From contig NZ_CAKE01000011.1 in NCBI RefSeq assembly GCF_000296835.1, positions 1-64,000 on the forward strand: DNA of 64,000 bases, given 5' to 3'. The notes beneath the pieces are model-generated. The model made no database searches, was not told the origin of the DNA, and saw only the letters and a program-made list of their open reading frames with translations. The position numbers and the translations under genes are program-made. Of this stretch, positions 1-7,710 are shown piece by piece (the first letter of the stretch is position 1; every line of letters begins with the position of its first letter). The DNA is from Lactobacillus hominis DSM 23910 = CRBIP 24.179. GTDB taxonomy: Bacteria > Bacillota > Bacilli > Lactobacillales > Lactobacillaceae.

Positions 1-2
1 AT

Positions 3-338
3 GGTTGGAATGCCTTTTTACTAGCTGCTTTTTCACAAGTAGTTACGGCAATTACTATGAACTTTTGCGAAGCCGGCTTTGATCGTAAGTATCAAGTTCG
101 TATTATGAGCAATGATCACTTTGATGAAGTGAAAAAAATGTTAATGAAAAACTACCAATCTTTGACTTTGTACAATGTAGTTGGTGGCTATAGCGATGAT
201 CAAAAACAGCAGATCTTAATCGTGGTTGATACGCGCGATTATGGTCCGCTGATTACCCAAATTCATGAAATTGATCCAGATGCCTTCATTATTACTGATA
301 CTATCGTTAAAGTACATGGAGGCCAGTGGGGCTTATAG
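3..338 (+). CDS. YitT/DUF2179 family membrane protein, 3' part only
   Basis: The frame is open from the left edge of the window, so the start and most of the protein lie outside; an internal ATG at 57 is not the true start. The readable part begins with the end of a hydrophobic stretch and continues as a soluble domain with the signature GFDRKYQVRIMS, followed by a beta-alpha fold ending in GGQWGL. This matches the C-terminal DUF2179 domain of YitT-type proteins, which have five or so N-terminal membrane segments and a cytoplasmic C-terminal domain of unknown function. It converges with the next gene and overlaps its last 6 bases. Confidence 0.75.
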   Translation, partial: GWNAFLLAAFSQVVTAITMNFCEAGFDRKYQVRIMSNDHFDEVKKMLMKNYQSLTLYNVVGGYSDDQKQQILIVVDTRDYGPLITQIHEIDPDAFIITDTIVKVHGGQWGL

Positions 339-689
339 CCAAGTCTTTTGATAAATATCTTCTTTAAAACCGCAAGTTAGTTTATCTTTGTCTACTACTA
401 AAGGCCGTTTAATTAACTTGCCGTCTTTTGATAAAAGATCTGCTGCTTGTTCAATTGTAAGGTTTTCCATCTTGTCTTTAAGATTTTGGGCGCGATAGTG
501 CTGACCTGACGTATTGAAGAAATAACGCAAGCCACGATCTTGATATTTTGTTAACCATTTAATGAAATCTGCCTGAGAGGGTGGATTTTTTATTAGGTCG
601 ACAAATTCGTATTTAACATTATGTTCGTCAAGCCATTTTTGCGCCTTATTAGAAGTAGAACAACGTTTATAGCCGTAAAAAGTGATCAT
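333..689 (-). CDS. Spx/MgsR/ArsC-family thioredoxin-fold protein
   Basis: 118 aa, the usual size of Spx and ArsC-like proteins. The N-terminus ITFYGYKRCSTS puts the family active-site position at Cys10, in a C-S-T-S motif; the second cysteine of a CxxC redox switch is Ser13. The conserved RPLVVD segment near residue 95 is typical of the family. Spx proteins bind the RNA polymerase alpha subunit under thiol stress, whereas YffB/ArsC-like members are of less clear function. With CxxS instead of CxxC, an Spx-type disulfide switch is unlikely, so I leave the symbol empty. A modest AGAG ribosome site precedes the ATG. It is transcribed alone, convergent with the YitT-like gene. Confidence 0.75.
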   Translation of the reverse strand: MITFYGYKRCSTSNKAQKWLDEHNVKYEFVDLIKNPPSQADFIKWLTKYQDRGLRYFFNTSGQHYRAQNLKDKMENLTIEQAADLLSKDGKLIKRPLVVDKDKLTCGFKEDIYQKTWL

Positions 690-798
690 TGTGTATTCTC
701 TTTTCTATAAATAATTATATTTTTAGTATAGTAGATTATGTTTATTTTAGAAAAAAATCTTGCTTATTCTGTATGTTGACCAAAAATCATGCAAAAAC

Positions 799-851
799 GG
801 TCAACGTGTAGAACAAAAATAGCACTATTTTGGTCAACGTGTAGAACAAAA
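799..851. repeat. Two 20-bp direct repeats, 33-bp period, with an inverted half copy
   Basis: The sequence GGTCAACGTGTAGAACAAAA occurs at 799-818 and again, identical, at 832-851. An inverted copy of its first seven bases (GTTGACC) sits at 775-781, so GGTCAAC occurs three times within 65 bp. The repeats lie between the divergent starts of the Spx-like gene and the rplU leader. They could be operator sites or a remnant of a mobile-element end; nothing in the sequence decides this. Confidence 0.7.
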
Positions 852-904
852 TGATATTAATAATTAAATTTGCTAATTTTTTGCAAGAATCTCTAGATAA
901 AATA

Positions 905-1052
905 TTGATTCTGCGCCTTTTGAGTAGTAAACTGTAAGAGTTGTATTTGTGGCTACCTCACATCTGCAACCGCACGTCTAAGGTAAGAAGTAAGCTAACG
1001 TTAGCTTCACCTTTTTACGGCGAGTCTAAGTATTTTTTTCGGAGGTGTACAA
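905..1052 (+). promoter_or_regulatory. 5' leader of rplU, L21-leader type, with attenuator-like hairpin
   Basis: About 150 untranslated bases precede rplU. They contain a strong stem-loop with the perfect 16-bp palindrome AAGCTAACGTTAGCTT at 992-1007, extended by GGT/ACC pairs and followed by CTTTTT. A ribosome site CGGAGGTG lies at about 1040-1047. An L21 leader RNA upstream of rplU is an established autoregulatory element in Firmicutes, and position and structure fit it. The hairpin plus T-run suggests premature termination as the mechanism, which is inference. A TAAAAT near 897-903 could be the -10 box; no good -35 is visible. Confidence 0.6.
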
Positions 1053-1364
1053 ATGTACGCAGTTATTAAAACCGGTGGTAAGCAATACAAGGTTGCTAAG
1101 GGCGACAGCGTTTTTGTTGAAAAGCTTGAAGTTAAGCCTGGTGAAGAAGTAACCTTTGATGAAGTTATCCTTTTAAACGATGGTAAGTCAACTAAGATTG
1201 GTACTCCATTAGTTGAAGGTGCTAAGGTTGTTGCTAAAGTTGAAAAGCAAGGCAAAGAAAAGAAAGTTGTTACTTTCAAATACAAGCCTAAGAAGCACTC
1301 ACATACTAAGTATGGTCACCGTCAACCTTACACTAAGGTAACTATCGAAAGCATTGAAGCTTAA
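1053..1364 (+). CDS. rplU: 50S ribosomal protein L21
   Basis: 103 aa, normal for bL21. It starts [14 protein letters not shown], the family signature, and ends in the conserved [19 protein letters not shown] region that contacts 23S rRNA. It assembles into the large subunit. The ribosome site CGGAGGTG is 5-6 bases upstream of the ATG. It is the first gene of a two-gene operon with rpmA, only 19 bases away, so the prp (ysxB) gene that usually lies between them is absent here. Confidence 0.98.
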   Translation: MYAVIKTGGKQYKVAKGDSVFVEKLEVKPGEEVTFDEVILLNDGKSTKIGTPLVEGAKVVAKVEKQGKEKKVVTFKYKPKKHSHTKYGHRQPYTKVTIESIEA

Positions 1365-1383
1365 TTGAGGGGTGAAACGAATT

Positions 1384-1683
1384 ATGATGATTAACAATCT
1401 TGAAGCACTTAAGTTATTTGCCCACCACAAGGGTGGTGGTTCTACTGCCAATGGTCGTAACTCAGCTGGTCGTCGTTTAGGCGCAAAGCGTGCTGATGGT
1501 CAAGCAGTTAACGCAGGTTCAATTATTTACCGTCAACGTGGTACTAAGATCCACCCAGGTAAGAATGTTGGCCGCGGTGGTGACGACACTTTATTCGCAT
1601 TAGTTGAAGGTGTTGTTAAATTTGAACGCTTGGGTAGAGACCGTAAACAAGTTTCAGTTTACCCAGTTAACGAAGCAAAATAA
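1384..1683 (+). CDS. rpmA: 50S ribosomal protein L27, with N-terminal extension
   Basis: The core begins at [20 protein letters not shown], the unmistakable start of mature bL27, which reaches the peptidyl-transferase centre. In front of it lies a short extension ([11 protein letters not shown]). In Firmicutes such an extension is removed by the cysteine protease Prp at a site resembling LNLQFF-A; here the residues before AHHKGG are EALKLF, a divergent version. I chose ATG 1384 (or 1387) because GAGGGGTG at 1367-1373 is then 10-13 bases upstream; the in-frame GTG at 1372 falls inside that ribosome site. A terminator follows. Confidence 0.95.
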   Translation: MMINNLEALKLFAHHKGGGSTANGRNSAGRRLGAKRADGQAVNAGSIIYRQRGTKIHPGKNVGRGGDDTLFALVEGVVKFERLGRDRKQVSVYPVNEAK

Positions 1684-1692
1684 TCTTTTTGC

Positions 1693-1726
1693 AGACTGGA
1701 CGTTTAATAGCGTTCAGTCTTTTTTT
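1693..1726 (+). terminator. Rho-independent terminator after rplU-rpmA
   Basis: The arms AGACTGGACG (1693-1702) and CGTTCAGTCT (1711-1720) pair with one G-U, with an 8-base loop, and are followed by seven T. Confidence 0.9.
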
Positions 1727-1744
1727 ATCAATTGAGGTGACAAG

Positions 1745-2854
1745 ATGCCTGCAAATCAAGAACTTTTAATGTTGCTTAATAAACGTATCAAAAATGTGAC
1801 TGATGAAATTAAAGATCAAAATGCCGATGCACTTTTGATCTTTAACCAAGCTAATTATCGCTACTTGACTAATTTCACTGGTGAAGAAGCAGAGCTGATT
1901 TTGACTAAAGATGGCGATCGGGTGCTTTTATCTGATTCACGTTTTAAAGATCAGATTCGCCACCAAGCGCCAGGTGAATTAGAAGTTGTCATGCAAACGA
2001 TGGACAACATTAAAGAAATTAGCCATCAGCTGCAAAAACTTCCTGTTAAAAAGGTGTTAGTTGAAGGCGAGTTTATTAGTGCAAGTCAATTTGATACATT
2101 AGTTGAGCAAAATCCAGATATTGAATTTGTTTTATGCAATGAATTAGTTGAAAAAGCACGGACAGTTAAAGACGAATTAGAATTAAAGGCTTTGCAAAAA
2201 GCAATTGATATTTCAATGCAGAGTTTTAAAGAAATTCTACCTTTAATTAAGCCGGGCGTAACTGAAAAAGCAATTGGAGCCAAGCTTGATTATTTATTCA
2301 AAATTAATGGTGGCGAAGGCCAATCTTTTGAAACGATAATTGCTTCTGGCTATCGTGGTTCTTGGGCACATGGAGTAGCTAGCGATAAGAAAATTAAAGA
2401 TGGCGAATTGATCGTCATTGACTTTGGTAGCTTTTATAACGGCTATACTGCCGATATCACGCGTACTGTGGCGTTAGGACAGGTTGATTCTGAATTAGAA
2501 AAAATCTACCATATTGTCTATGAAGCTCAAAGACGCGGCATTGAAGCTGCCGTTGCTGGCAACACTGGTGCTGATATTGATAAAGCAGCCCGTTCATATA
2601 TTACTGAGCAAGGTTATGGGGAATTTTTTGGCCATGGTATCGGCCATGGAATTGGATTAGAAATCCATGAACTTTGTACGCCTGCTATGCCATATAGTAA
2701 AGAAGTAATGAAAGATAATATGGCAATTACTGTTGAACCAGGTATTTATTTACCTGATAAAGGCGGCGTGCGAATTGAAGACGACATTTTAATTTCTGGT
2801 AAAGATCCAATTACAATGTCTAATTTGCCGAAAAAAGAATTATTAGTTTTGTAA
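1745..2854 (+). CDS. M24-family Xaa-Pro aminopeptidase/dipeptidase (PepP/YqhT type)
   Basis: 369 aa in two domains: an N-terminal creatinase-like domain (about 1-140) and a C-terminal pita-bread metallopeptidase domain. Metal-ligand motifs are visible in order: IDFG with the following ADITRT around 226-243 (two Asp), GHGIGHGIGLEIHE near 296-309 (His), VEPGIY near 330 (Glu) and RIEDD near 343 (Glu). The enzyme removes N-terminal residues that precede proline and acts in the cytoplasm. The ribosome site GAGGTG is seven bases upstream of the ATG. In Bacillus a homologue (yqhT) also sits directly upstream of efp, as here. Whether it prefers dipeptides (PepQ) or longer peptides cannot be read from sequence. 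Confidence 0.88.
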   Translation: MPANQELLMLLNKRIKNVTDEIKDQNADALLIFNQANYRYLTNFTGEEAELILTKDGDRVLLSDSRFKDQIRHQAPGELEVVMQTMDNIKEISHQLQKLPVKKVLVEGEFISASQFDTLVEQNPDIEFVLCNELVEKARTVKDELELKALQKAIDISMQSFKEILPLIKPGVTEKAIGAKLDYLFKINGGEGQSFETIIASGYRGSWAHGVASDKKIKDGELIVIDFGSFYNGYTADITRTVALGQVDSELEKIYHIVYEAQRRGIEAAVAGNTGADIDKAARSYITEQGYGEFFGHGIGHGIGLEIHELCTPAMPYSKEVMKDNMAITVEPGIYLPDKGGVRIEDDILISGKDPITMSNLPKKELLVL

Positions 2855-2878
2855 ATTTAGGCAATTTATCCGTTTATC

Positions 2879-2908
2879 TTGCGAAATCTAGCTTAAGATT
2901 GGTAAGAT
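2879..2908 (+). promoter_or_regulatory. Promoter of efp
   Basis: TTGCGA at 2879-2884 and TAAGAT at 2903-2908 are separated by 18 bases, 29 bases before the efp start. It resembles a housekeeping sigma-A promoter. Confidence 0.5.
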
Positions 2909-2937
2909 AGATGTATGTAGAAATGAGGTAATTTATT

Positions 2938-3507
2938 ATGACAATGATCTCCGTTAACGAGTTCAAAAACGGACTTACTATCCAATATAATAATGACTTA
3001 TGGCGTATTGTTGAATTCCAACACGTAAAGCCAGGTAAAGGTAGTGCTTTCGTACGTTCGAAGCTTAAGAGTTTACGTACTGGTGCAGTTCAAGAATATA
3101 CTTTCCGTTCTACTGCTAAAGTAGAAACTGCCGATATCCAGACTAAGTCAATGCAATACCTTTACAATGACGGTACTAGCTTTGTATTTATGGATACTAA
3201 CACTTACGAGCAACTTGAAATTCCAGAAGCTCAAGTAGAAGCAGAATCTAAATACTTAAAAGAAAACATGGTTGTTAACGTAATTATGCACGAAGGTGAA
3301 ACTTTGGGTGTTGAATTACCTAACACTGTTGATTTAACTGTTGCTCAAACAGAACCAAACATCAAAGGTGATACTTCTTCCGGTGGTGGTAAACCAGCTA
3401 CTATGGAAACTGGTTTAGTAGTTAACGTTCCATTCTTTATTAATGAAGGTGACGTTTTAACTATTAACACTGCGGACGGTACTTACGTATCCCGTGCAAA
3501 TAAGTAA
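2938..3507 (+). CDS. efp: Translation elongation factor P
   Basis: 189 aa, three beta-barrel domains as in all EF-P proteins. EF-P binds between the P and E sites and relieves stalling at polyproline stretches. The loop that contacts the P-site tRNA is [10 protein letters not shown], with Lys34 at the position modified in many bacteria. The C-terminal barrel carries the signature [18 protein letters not shown]. The start ATG 2938 has GAGGT eight bases upstream; a second Met two codons later (MISVNEF) is the start used in many homologues. Confidence 0.97.
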   Translation: MTMISVNEFKNGLTIQYNNDLWRIVEFQHVKPGKGSAFVRSKLKSLRTGAVQEYTFRSTAKVETADIQTKSMQYLYNDGTSFVFMDTNTYEQLEIPEAQVEAESKYLKENMVVNVIMHEGETLGVELPNTVDLTVAQTEPNIKGDTSSGGGKPATMETGLVVNVPFFINEGDVLTINTADGTYVSRANK

Positions 3508-3526
3508 TTAATTAGAGGTTTTTATT

Positions 3527-3958
3527 ATGGCTGATAATTCAACAATTCTTTTATCAAATAATGATAAAGGTGATGAGACTCGGGTTGATCTAAGTGTTCT
3601 TGAAGTCATTTTGGGAATTGCTGCCAGAAAAGTTGATGGTGTTAGCGAAATGCGTGGCTCAATCAAGAATGGTTTAGATTCATTGTTTGGACGCACTAAT
3701 CGTGGCAAAGGCGTCACTTTAAGCGTTGAAGATAACCAATTAACTGCAGATGTCTATGTTTACTTAGACTACGGCGTAAATGTGCCACAAGTTGCAGTAA
3801 AACTTCAAAAACGTTTGGCTTTACAATTAGAGCAAATGACTGATTTAACATTAAAACAAATTAATGTTCACGTTGTCGGCTTGATTTCTGAAGAAGAAAA
3901 ATCAGCAAAAGATGAAGAACTCTTTTCTAATCAAGAAGATGGCGAGGCGCAGGACTAA
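3527..3958 (+). CDS. Asp23/Gls24 family protein, YqhY type
   Basis: 143 aa. It has the Asp23 core ISVLEVILGIAARKVDGVSEMRG-like segment near residues 24-46 and the alternating beta-strand region DVYVYLDYGVNVPQVAV near 73. Asp23-family proteins are abundant envelope or stress-associated proteins of uncertain function. The position between efp and nusB, upstream of folD, is that of B. subtilis yqhY, which is linked to acetyl-CoA carboxylase control; that link is established for Bacillus and only inferred here. Its stop codon overlaps the nusB start (TAATG). A second, shorter paralogue lies at 22143. Confidence 0.88.
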   Translation: MADNSTILLSNNDKGDETRVDLSVLEVILGIAARKVDGVSEMRGSIKNGLDSLFGRTNRGKGVTLSVEDNQLTADVYVYLDYGVNVPQVAVKLQKRLALQLEQMTDLTLKQINVHVVGLISEEEKSAKDEELFSNQEDGEAQD

Positions 3959-4359
3959 TGACTCAACATGAAATGAGAACAATAGCCTTGCAGGCTTTAT
4001 ATTTAGCGAATCAAAGTAAGACAACCGATGCTGAGCAAGTTTATGAGCGAGCAAAGAATGCTTTAAATCTAAAATCATTCCCTGATTATTCCAAGACTCT
4101 TTTAGAGGGAATTTTGGCTAATAAGGAAAATTTAGATAGTAAACTTACTTCTCACTTAAAGAAAGGCTGGCGTCTTGAAAGACTTGCTTCAATTGATCGC
4201 GCTATTTTGGAATTAGGTTTATATGAAATGCAAAATAGTAAAATCATTGAGCCTGTTGCTGCTTTGAACGAAGCTTTGAATTTATGCGATGAATTTTCTT
4301 CACCAAAATCAAAAGCTTTCGTTAATGGCGTCTTGGCTAATTTTGTAGATCGAAAATAA
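3958..4359 (+). CDS. nusB: Transcription antitermination factor NusB
   Basis: 133 aa, all-helical as expected. It contains the family motifs MRTIALQALYL at the N-terminus and LASIDRAILELGLYEM near residues 79-94, followed by NEALNLCDEFSSPKSKAFVNGVL. NusB with S10 (NusE) binds boxA RNA and helps transcribe rRNA operons through to the end. It is translationally coupled to the upstream Asp23-type gene by a one-base overlap. A terminator follows. Confidence 0.95.
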   Translation: MTQHEMRTIALQALYLANQSKTTDAEQVYERAKNALNLKSFPDYSKTLLEGILANKENLDSKLTSHLKKGWRLERLASIDRAILELGLYEMQNSKIIEPVAALNEALNLCDEFSSPKSKAFVNGVLANFVDRK

Positions 4360-4364
4360 GATTA

Positions 4365-4389
4365 AAGTCGGCTGTGGCCGACTTTTTTT
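4365..4389 (+). terminator. Terminator after nusB
   Basis: AAGTCGGC (4365-4372) and GCCGACTT (4377-4384) form a perfect 8-bp stem with a 4-base loop, followed by a T-run. folD starts 13 bases later, so some readthrough is possible. Confidence 0.88.
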
Positions 4390-4402
4390 ATGAGGTATTA
4401 TT

Positions 4403-5254
4403 TTGGCAACAATTCTGGATGGAAAAAAGATAGCTGCTAAGCTAGCTGATAAAGTTAAAGAAAATGTTAAAAGGTTAAATGAGAAAAAAATTTATCCCAC
4501 TTTATGTGTAATAGAAGTAGGTAATGACCCGGCTAGCAAAATATACTTACGTGTAAAAAAGAACCTAGCTAAAAAAGTAGGTATCAAAGAAAAAACTCTT
4601 AATTTTCCCGCAGACATTGAGCAAGCAGAGCTAATTAACACTATCAAACAGTTAAATGATGACGAGCAAGTAAATGCGATTATGGTGCAACTACCGCTAC
4701 CTGAGCATTTAGACCAGGAAAAAATCATCGAAGCAATTGATCCTAAAAAGGATGCCGATGGTTTTCATCCCTATAATCAAGGCAGACTTTGGCAGGGAAA
4801 AACAGATATTGTTCCAGCTACTGTGCGTAGTGTAATGACTTTTTTTGACGAGTATAATATTGACTTAGAAGGCAAGAATGCACTCATTATAGGGCGCAGT
4901 ATTATAGTTGGAAAACCTTTAGCTAGTCGATTATTAGAAAAAAATGCAACTGTCACGATTGCTCATTCAAAGACACGGAATTTAGCAGATTTAACAAAAA
5001 AAGCTGATATTATTGTTTCTGATGTGGGACATGCCCATTTAGTGACTGAAAGTATGATCAAACTAGGTGCTGTTTTAATTGATGTGGGGATGAATCGCGA
5101 GCAAGGGAAATTACTTGGCGATGTAGATTATGAAGCTTGTTTACCTAAAGCTAGTGCAATTACCCCTGTTCCTGGAGGCGTTGGCCCATTAACTGTGGCT
5201 AGTTTAATGAGGCAGGTTGTAATATTAACGGAGAAACAAAATTATGGCAGATAG
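4403..5254 (+). CDS. folD: Bifunctional methylenetetrahydrofolate dehydrogenase/cyclohydrolase
   Basis: 283 aa, the normal length. It interconverts 5,10-methylene-, methenyl- and 10-formyl-tetrahydrofolate. Catalytic residues are visible: Tyr48 and Lys52 in YLRVK, the VQLPLP motif near 95-100, and Asp119 in KDADGFHP. The NADP-binding part has GRSIIVGKP, and PVPGGVGPLT lies near the C-terminus. The start is a TTG with TGAGGT six bases before it; no ATG is available nearby. It overlaps xseA by 11 bases and heads the folD-xseA-xseB-ispA-tlyA-recN string. Confidence 0.96.
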   Translation: MATILDGKKIAAKLADKVKENVKRLNEKKIYPTLCVIEVGNDPASKIYLRVKKNLAKKVGIKEKTLNFPADIEQAELINTIKQLNDDEQVNAIMVQLPLPEHLDQEKIIEAIDPKKDADGFHPYNQGRLWQGKTDIVPATVRSVMTFFDEYNIDLEGKNALIIGRSIIVGKPLASRLLEKNATVTIAHSKTRNLADLTKKADIIVSDVGHAHLVTESMIKLGAVLIDVGMNREQGKLLGDVDYEACLPKASAITPVPGGVGPLTVASLMRQVVILTEKQNYGR

Positions 5255-6593
5255 CCCAGTTTATTTATCTGTAACAGATTTAAATTATTACATTTCGCAA
5301 AAATTTAAAAATGATCCATATTTGCATAAAGTTTTTTTGCAAGGGGAGCTTTCAAATTTTCGCTTTAGAATGAATTCGCACCAGTATTTTTCTTTAAAAG
5401 ATGAAAAATCTAAGATTAATGTGGTGATGTTTCGCTCATTTTTTGAAAAGCTTAAATTCAAGCCTGAAGAGGGAATGAAAGTCTATGTCTCCGGCTATGT
5501 CGGCGTATATGGACCGCAAGGATCCTATCAGTTTTATGCACAAACTATGGAGCCAGCAGGATTAGGTGCACTATATGAGCAGTTGCGCCAATTGCAGGCA
5601 AAACTTGCTAAAGAAGGATTATTTGATCAAAGTCATAAAAAGAAACTGCCGCTTTTTCCTGATAAAATTGCCGTAGTGACAAGCGCCTCGGGTGCTGTTA
5701 TTCATGATATTATGGTCACTGCTAATAGACGTTTCCCGCATGCGGAAATTGATTTATATCCAGCAAAAGTTCAAGGTGACGATGCTAGTGAAACAATTGT
5801 TAATGCTTTGCGCCAGATCCAAGCTCAAGGCGATAAATACGACGTCGTGATCATTGGTCGTGGTGGTGGATCTTTAGAAGATCTATGGCCATTTAATGAA
5901 GAAGCAGTAGTGCGCCAAATTTATGCTATGACGATGCCTGTGATTTCTTCAGTTGGGCATGAAACGGATACTACTTTAAGTGATTTAGTTGCTGATGCAC
6001 GTGCTGCGACACCAACAGCAGCTGCTGAATATGCGACGCCGAACTTAGCTGATGTTTTGACTTCAATTAATCAATTGCGCGGAAAATTGTATGCAGCAAT
6101 GCAGGCGATTATTAGAAATAAGAGCGAGCAATTAGATCGCTTAAAGAACTCAGTGGTTTTACGTGAACCGGCTCGAATTTATGATGAACCACTTCAAAAA
6201 GTTGACATGCTTACGCAAAGGCTGTTTCAAGCTCAGCGTAATTTGCTTTCTCAAAAGCGTTCCGAACTTAATTTAATTAAACAGCGTATCATGGGAGCAA
6301 GTCCTGATAAGCAATTAAAGCAAATTGAGCAAAAGTTTAATTTCTTAGAGCAAAATATGAATCAAGCAATTAATAATTACTTGAAAACTCAGCGTAATCG
6401 CTTTGTAAGTTTAGAGCAAAAATTAGACGATAATAGCCCATTAAAGACAATTAGTCGTGGCTATGTCTATACTTCCAATTCAGATGGTAAGACGATTACG
6501 TCTGTTAAGCAATTGCAAGTAGACGAAGAAATTAATTTACAATTTAAAGATGGACAAGTAAGCGCCAAGGTTACAGATATTAGGAGAAAATAA
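5244..6593 (+). CDS. xseA: Exodeoxyribonuclease VII large subunit
   Basis: 449 aa. The N-terminal OB fold (about 1-100, YLSVTDLNYYISQKF onwards) is followed by the catalytic exonuclease VII domain with GRGGGSLEDLWPFNEE near 208-224 and a long coiled-coil region (about 280-410). With XseB it degrades single-stranded DNA from both ends. The start overlaps folD by 11 bases and a GGAGAAA ribosome site lies inside the folD end. xseB follows after two bases. Confidence 0.96.
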   Translation: MADSPVYLSVTDLNYYISQKFKNDPYLHKVFLQGELSNFRFRMNSHQYFSLKDEKSKINVVMFRSFFEKLKFKPEEGMKVYVSGYVGVYGPQGSYQFYAQTMEPAGLGALYEQLRQLQAKLAKEGLFDQSHKKKLPLFPDKIAVVTSASGAVIHDIMVTANRRFPHAEIDLYPAKVQGDDASETIVNALRQIQAQGDKYDVVIIGRGGGSLEDLWPFNEEAVVRQIYAMTMPVISSVGHETDTTLSDLVADARAATPTAAAEYATPNLADVLTSINQLRGKLYAAMQAIIRNKSEQLDRLKNSVVLREPARIYDEPLQKVDMLTQRLFQAQRNLLSQKRSELNLIKQRIMGASPDKQLKQIEQKFNFLEQNMNQAINNYLKTQRNRFVSLEQKLDDNSPLKTISRGYVYTSNSDGKTITSVKQLQVDEEINLQFKDGQVSAKVTDIRRK

Positions 6594-6595
6594 AA

Positions 6596-6841
6596 ATGGC
6601 TGAAGAAAAGAATAATTTTGAAAACCAACTAGTAGAATTACAAAATATAGTGACTAAGCTTGAAAGTGGCAATGTTCCATTAGAAGAAGCAATGGAGCAA
6701 TTTCAAGCAGGAGTAAAATTAAGTCGCGATTTAGAAAAGAAATTAACGCAAGCTGAACAAACTGTAGCAAAGTTAATTGACCAAGATGGAAATGAAAAAG
6801 AGCTTGACCCACAAAATGCACAAGCTCCAGAGGATGAATAA
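6596..6841 (+). CDS. xseB: Exodeoxyribonuclease VII small subunit
   Basis: 81 aa, helical hairpin. It has the family pattern FENQLVELQNIVTKLESGNV followed by PLEEAMEQFQAGVKLSRDLEKKL, then an acidic tail. Several XseB copies bind one XseA coiled coil. AGGAGAAAA precedes the ATG, and its stop overlaps the ispA start by one base (TAATG), so translation is coupled. Confidence 0.95.
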   Translation: MAEEKNNFENQLVELQNIVTKLESGNVPLEEAMEQFQAGVKLSRDLEKKLTQAEQTVAKLIDQDGNEKELDPQNAQAPEDE

Positions 6842-7710
6842 TGGATTTAAAAGAATTTAGAAGCAAATATACGCCAATTATTGATAATTTTCTAAAAACA
6901 CATTTAACTGAAGAAATCGAAGATAAAAAATTAGGCGAAATAATGGCTTATTCTGTATTAGCCGGTGGCAAAAGACTGCGTCCTTTGATTTTTCTATCAA
7001 CTTTAAAGAGTTTAGACATGTCAATTACTGAAAAAGAAATTCGCATTGCCTGCGGTATTGAATTAATTCATACATATTCTCTAATTCACGATGATTTACC
7101 TGCAATGGACAACGATGACTATCGCCGTGGTAAATTGACCAGCCACAAAAAATGGGGTGAAGCACAAGCAATTTTAGCTGGCGATGGTTTACTGCCTTTA
7201 GGAATTCAATGGATTGCACAAGCTAGTCAAAATGTGAAGTTAGTTGAAATTATTTCTGAAGCTGTTGGTCCTAATGGAATGGTTGGCGGCCAATATTTAG
7301 ACATTGATGCGACTAATAATGAAAGTGTCAAAGATAATGCTGAATTCATCAAAAAGATGGAATGGCTCAAAACAGGTTGTTTGCTTCAAGCTAGCGTACA
7401 AATGGCATATGTTTATGCAAAATGCATCGATGAAGCAAAAATCGCAGCCTTAGACAAGTTTGCCTATACTTTTGGGCGTTCTTATCAAATTTATGATGAC
7501 TTGGTTGATTTGGTTGAAACAAGCGAGCAGGCGGGAAAGGCAACACACAAAGATGAAGAAGAAGGTAAAAATAATACCTTAACTTTATATGGAGCCAAGC
7601 AAAGTCGCAAGCAACTGCAAGATTTAGTCGATCAAGGAAAACAAGCTATTTCGATTTTTGAATTGCCAATATTAGGTGAATTTTTCGATTTGTATCAGAA
7701 GGTAATGTGA
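6841..7710 (+). CDS. ispA: Polyprenyl (farnesyl) diphosphate synthase
   Basis: 289 aa. The first aspartate-rich motif is DDLPAMDNDD near residues 84-93 and the second is YDDLVD near 218-223; both bind Mg-diphosphate. GGKRLRP near 42 is the conserved substrate loop. It condenses dimethylallyl or geranyl diphosphate with isopentenyl diphosphate to give farnesyl-type chains for undecaprenyl phosphate, the lipid carrier used by the EPS cluster in this window. The short chain-length assignment is from family and gene order, not from residues that fix product length. Confidence 0.93.
   Translation: MDLKEFRSKYTPIIDNFLKTHLTEEIEDKKLGEIMAYSVLAGGKRLRPLIFLSTLKSLDMSITEKEIRIACGIELIHTYSLIHDDLPAMDNDDYRRGKLTSHKKWGEAQAILAGDGLLPLGIQWIAQASQNVKLVEIISEAVGPNGMVGGQYLDIDATNNESVKDNAEFIKKMEWLKTGCLLQASVQMAYVYAKCIDEAKIAALDKFAYTFGRSYQIYDDLVDLVETSEQAGKATHKDEEEGKNNTLTLYGAKQSRKQLQDLVDQGKQAISIFELPILGEFFDLYQKVM

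Noticed and set aside
1007-1285. Minus-strand open frame covering rplU
   Set aside because: Antisense to a ribosomal protein gene; composition is that of a shadow frame.
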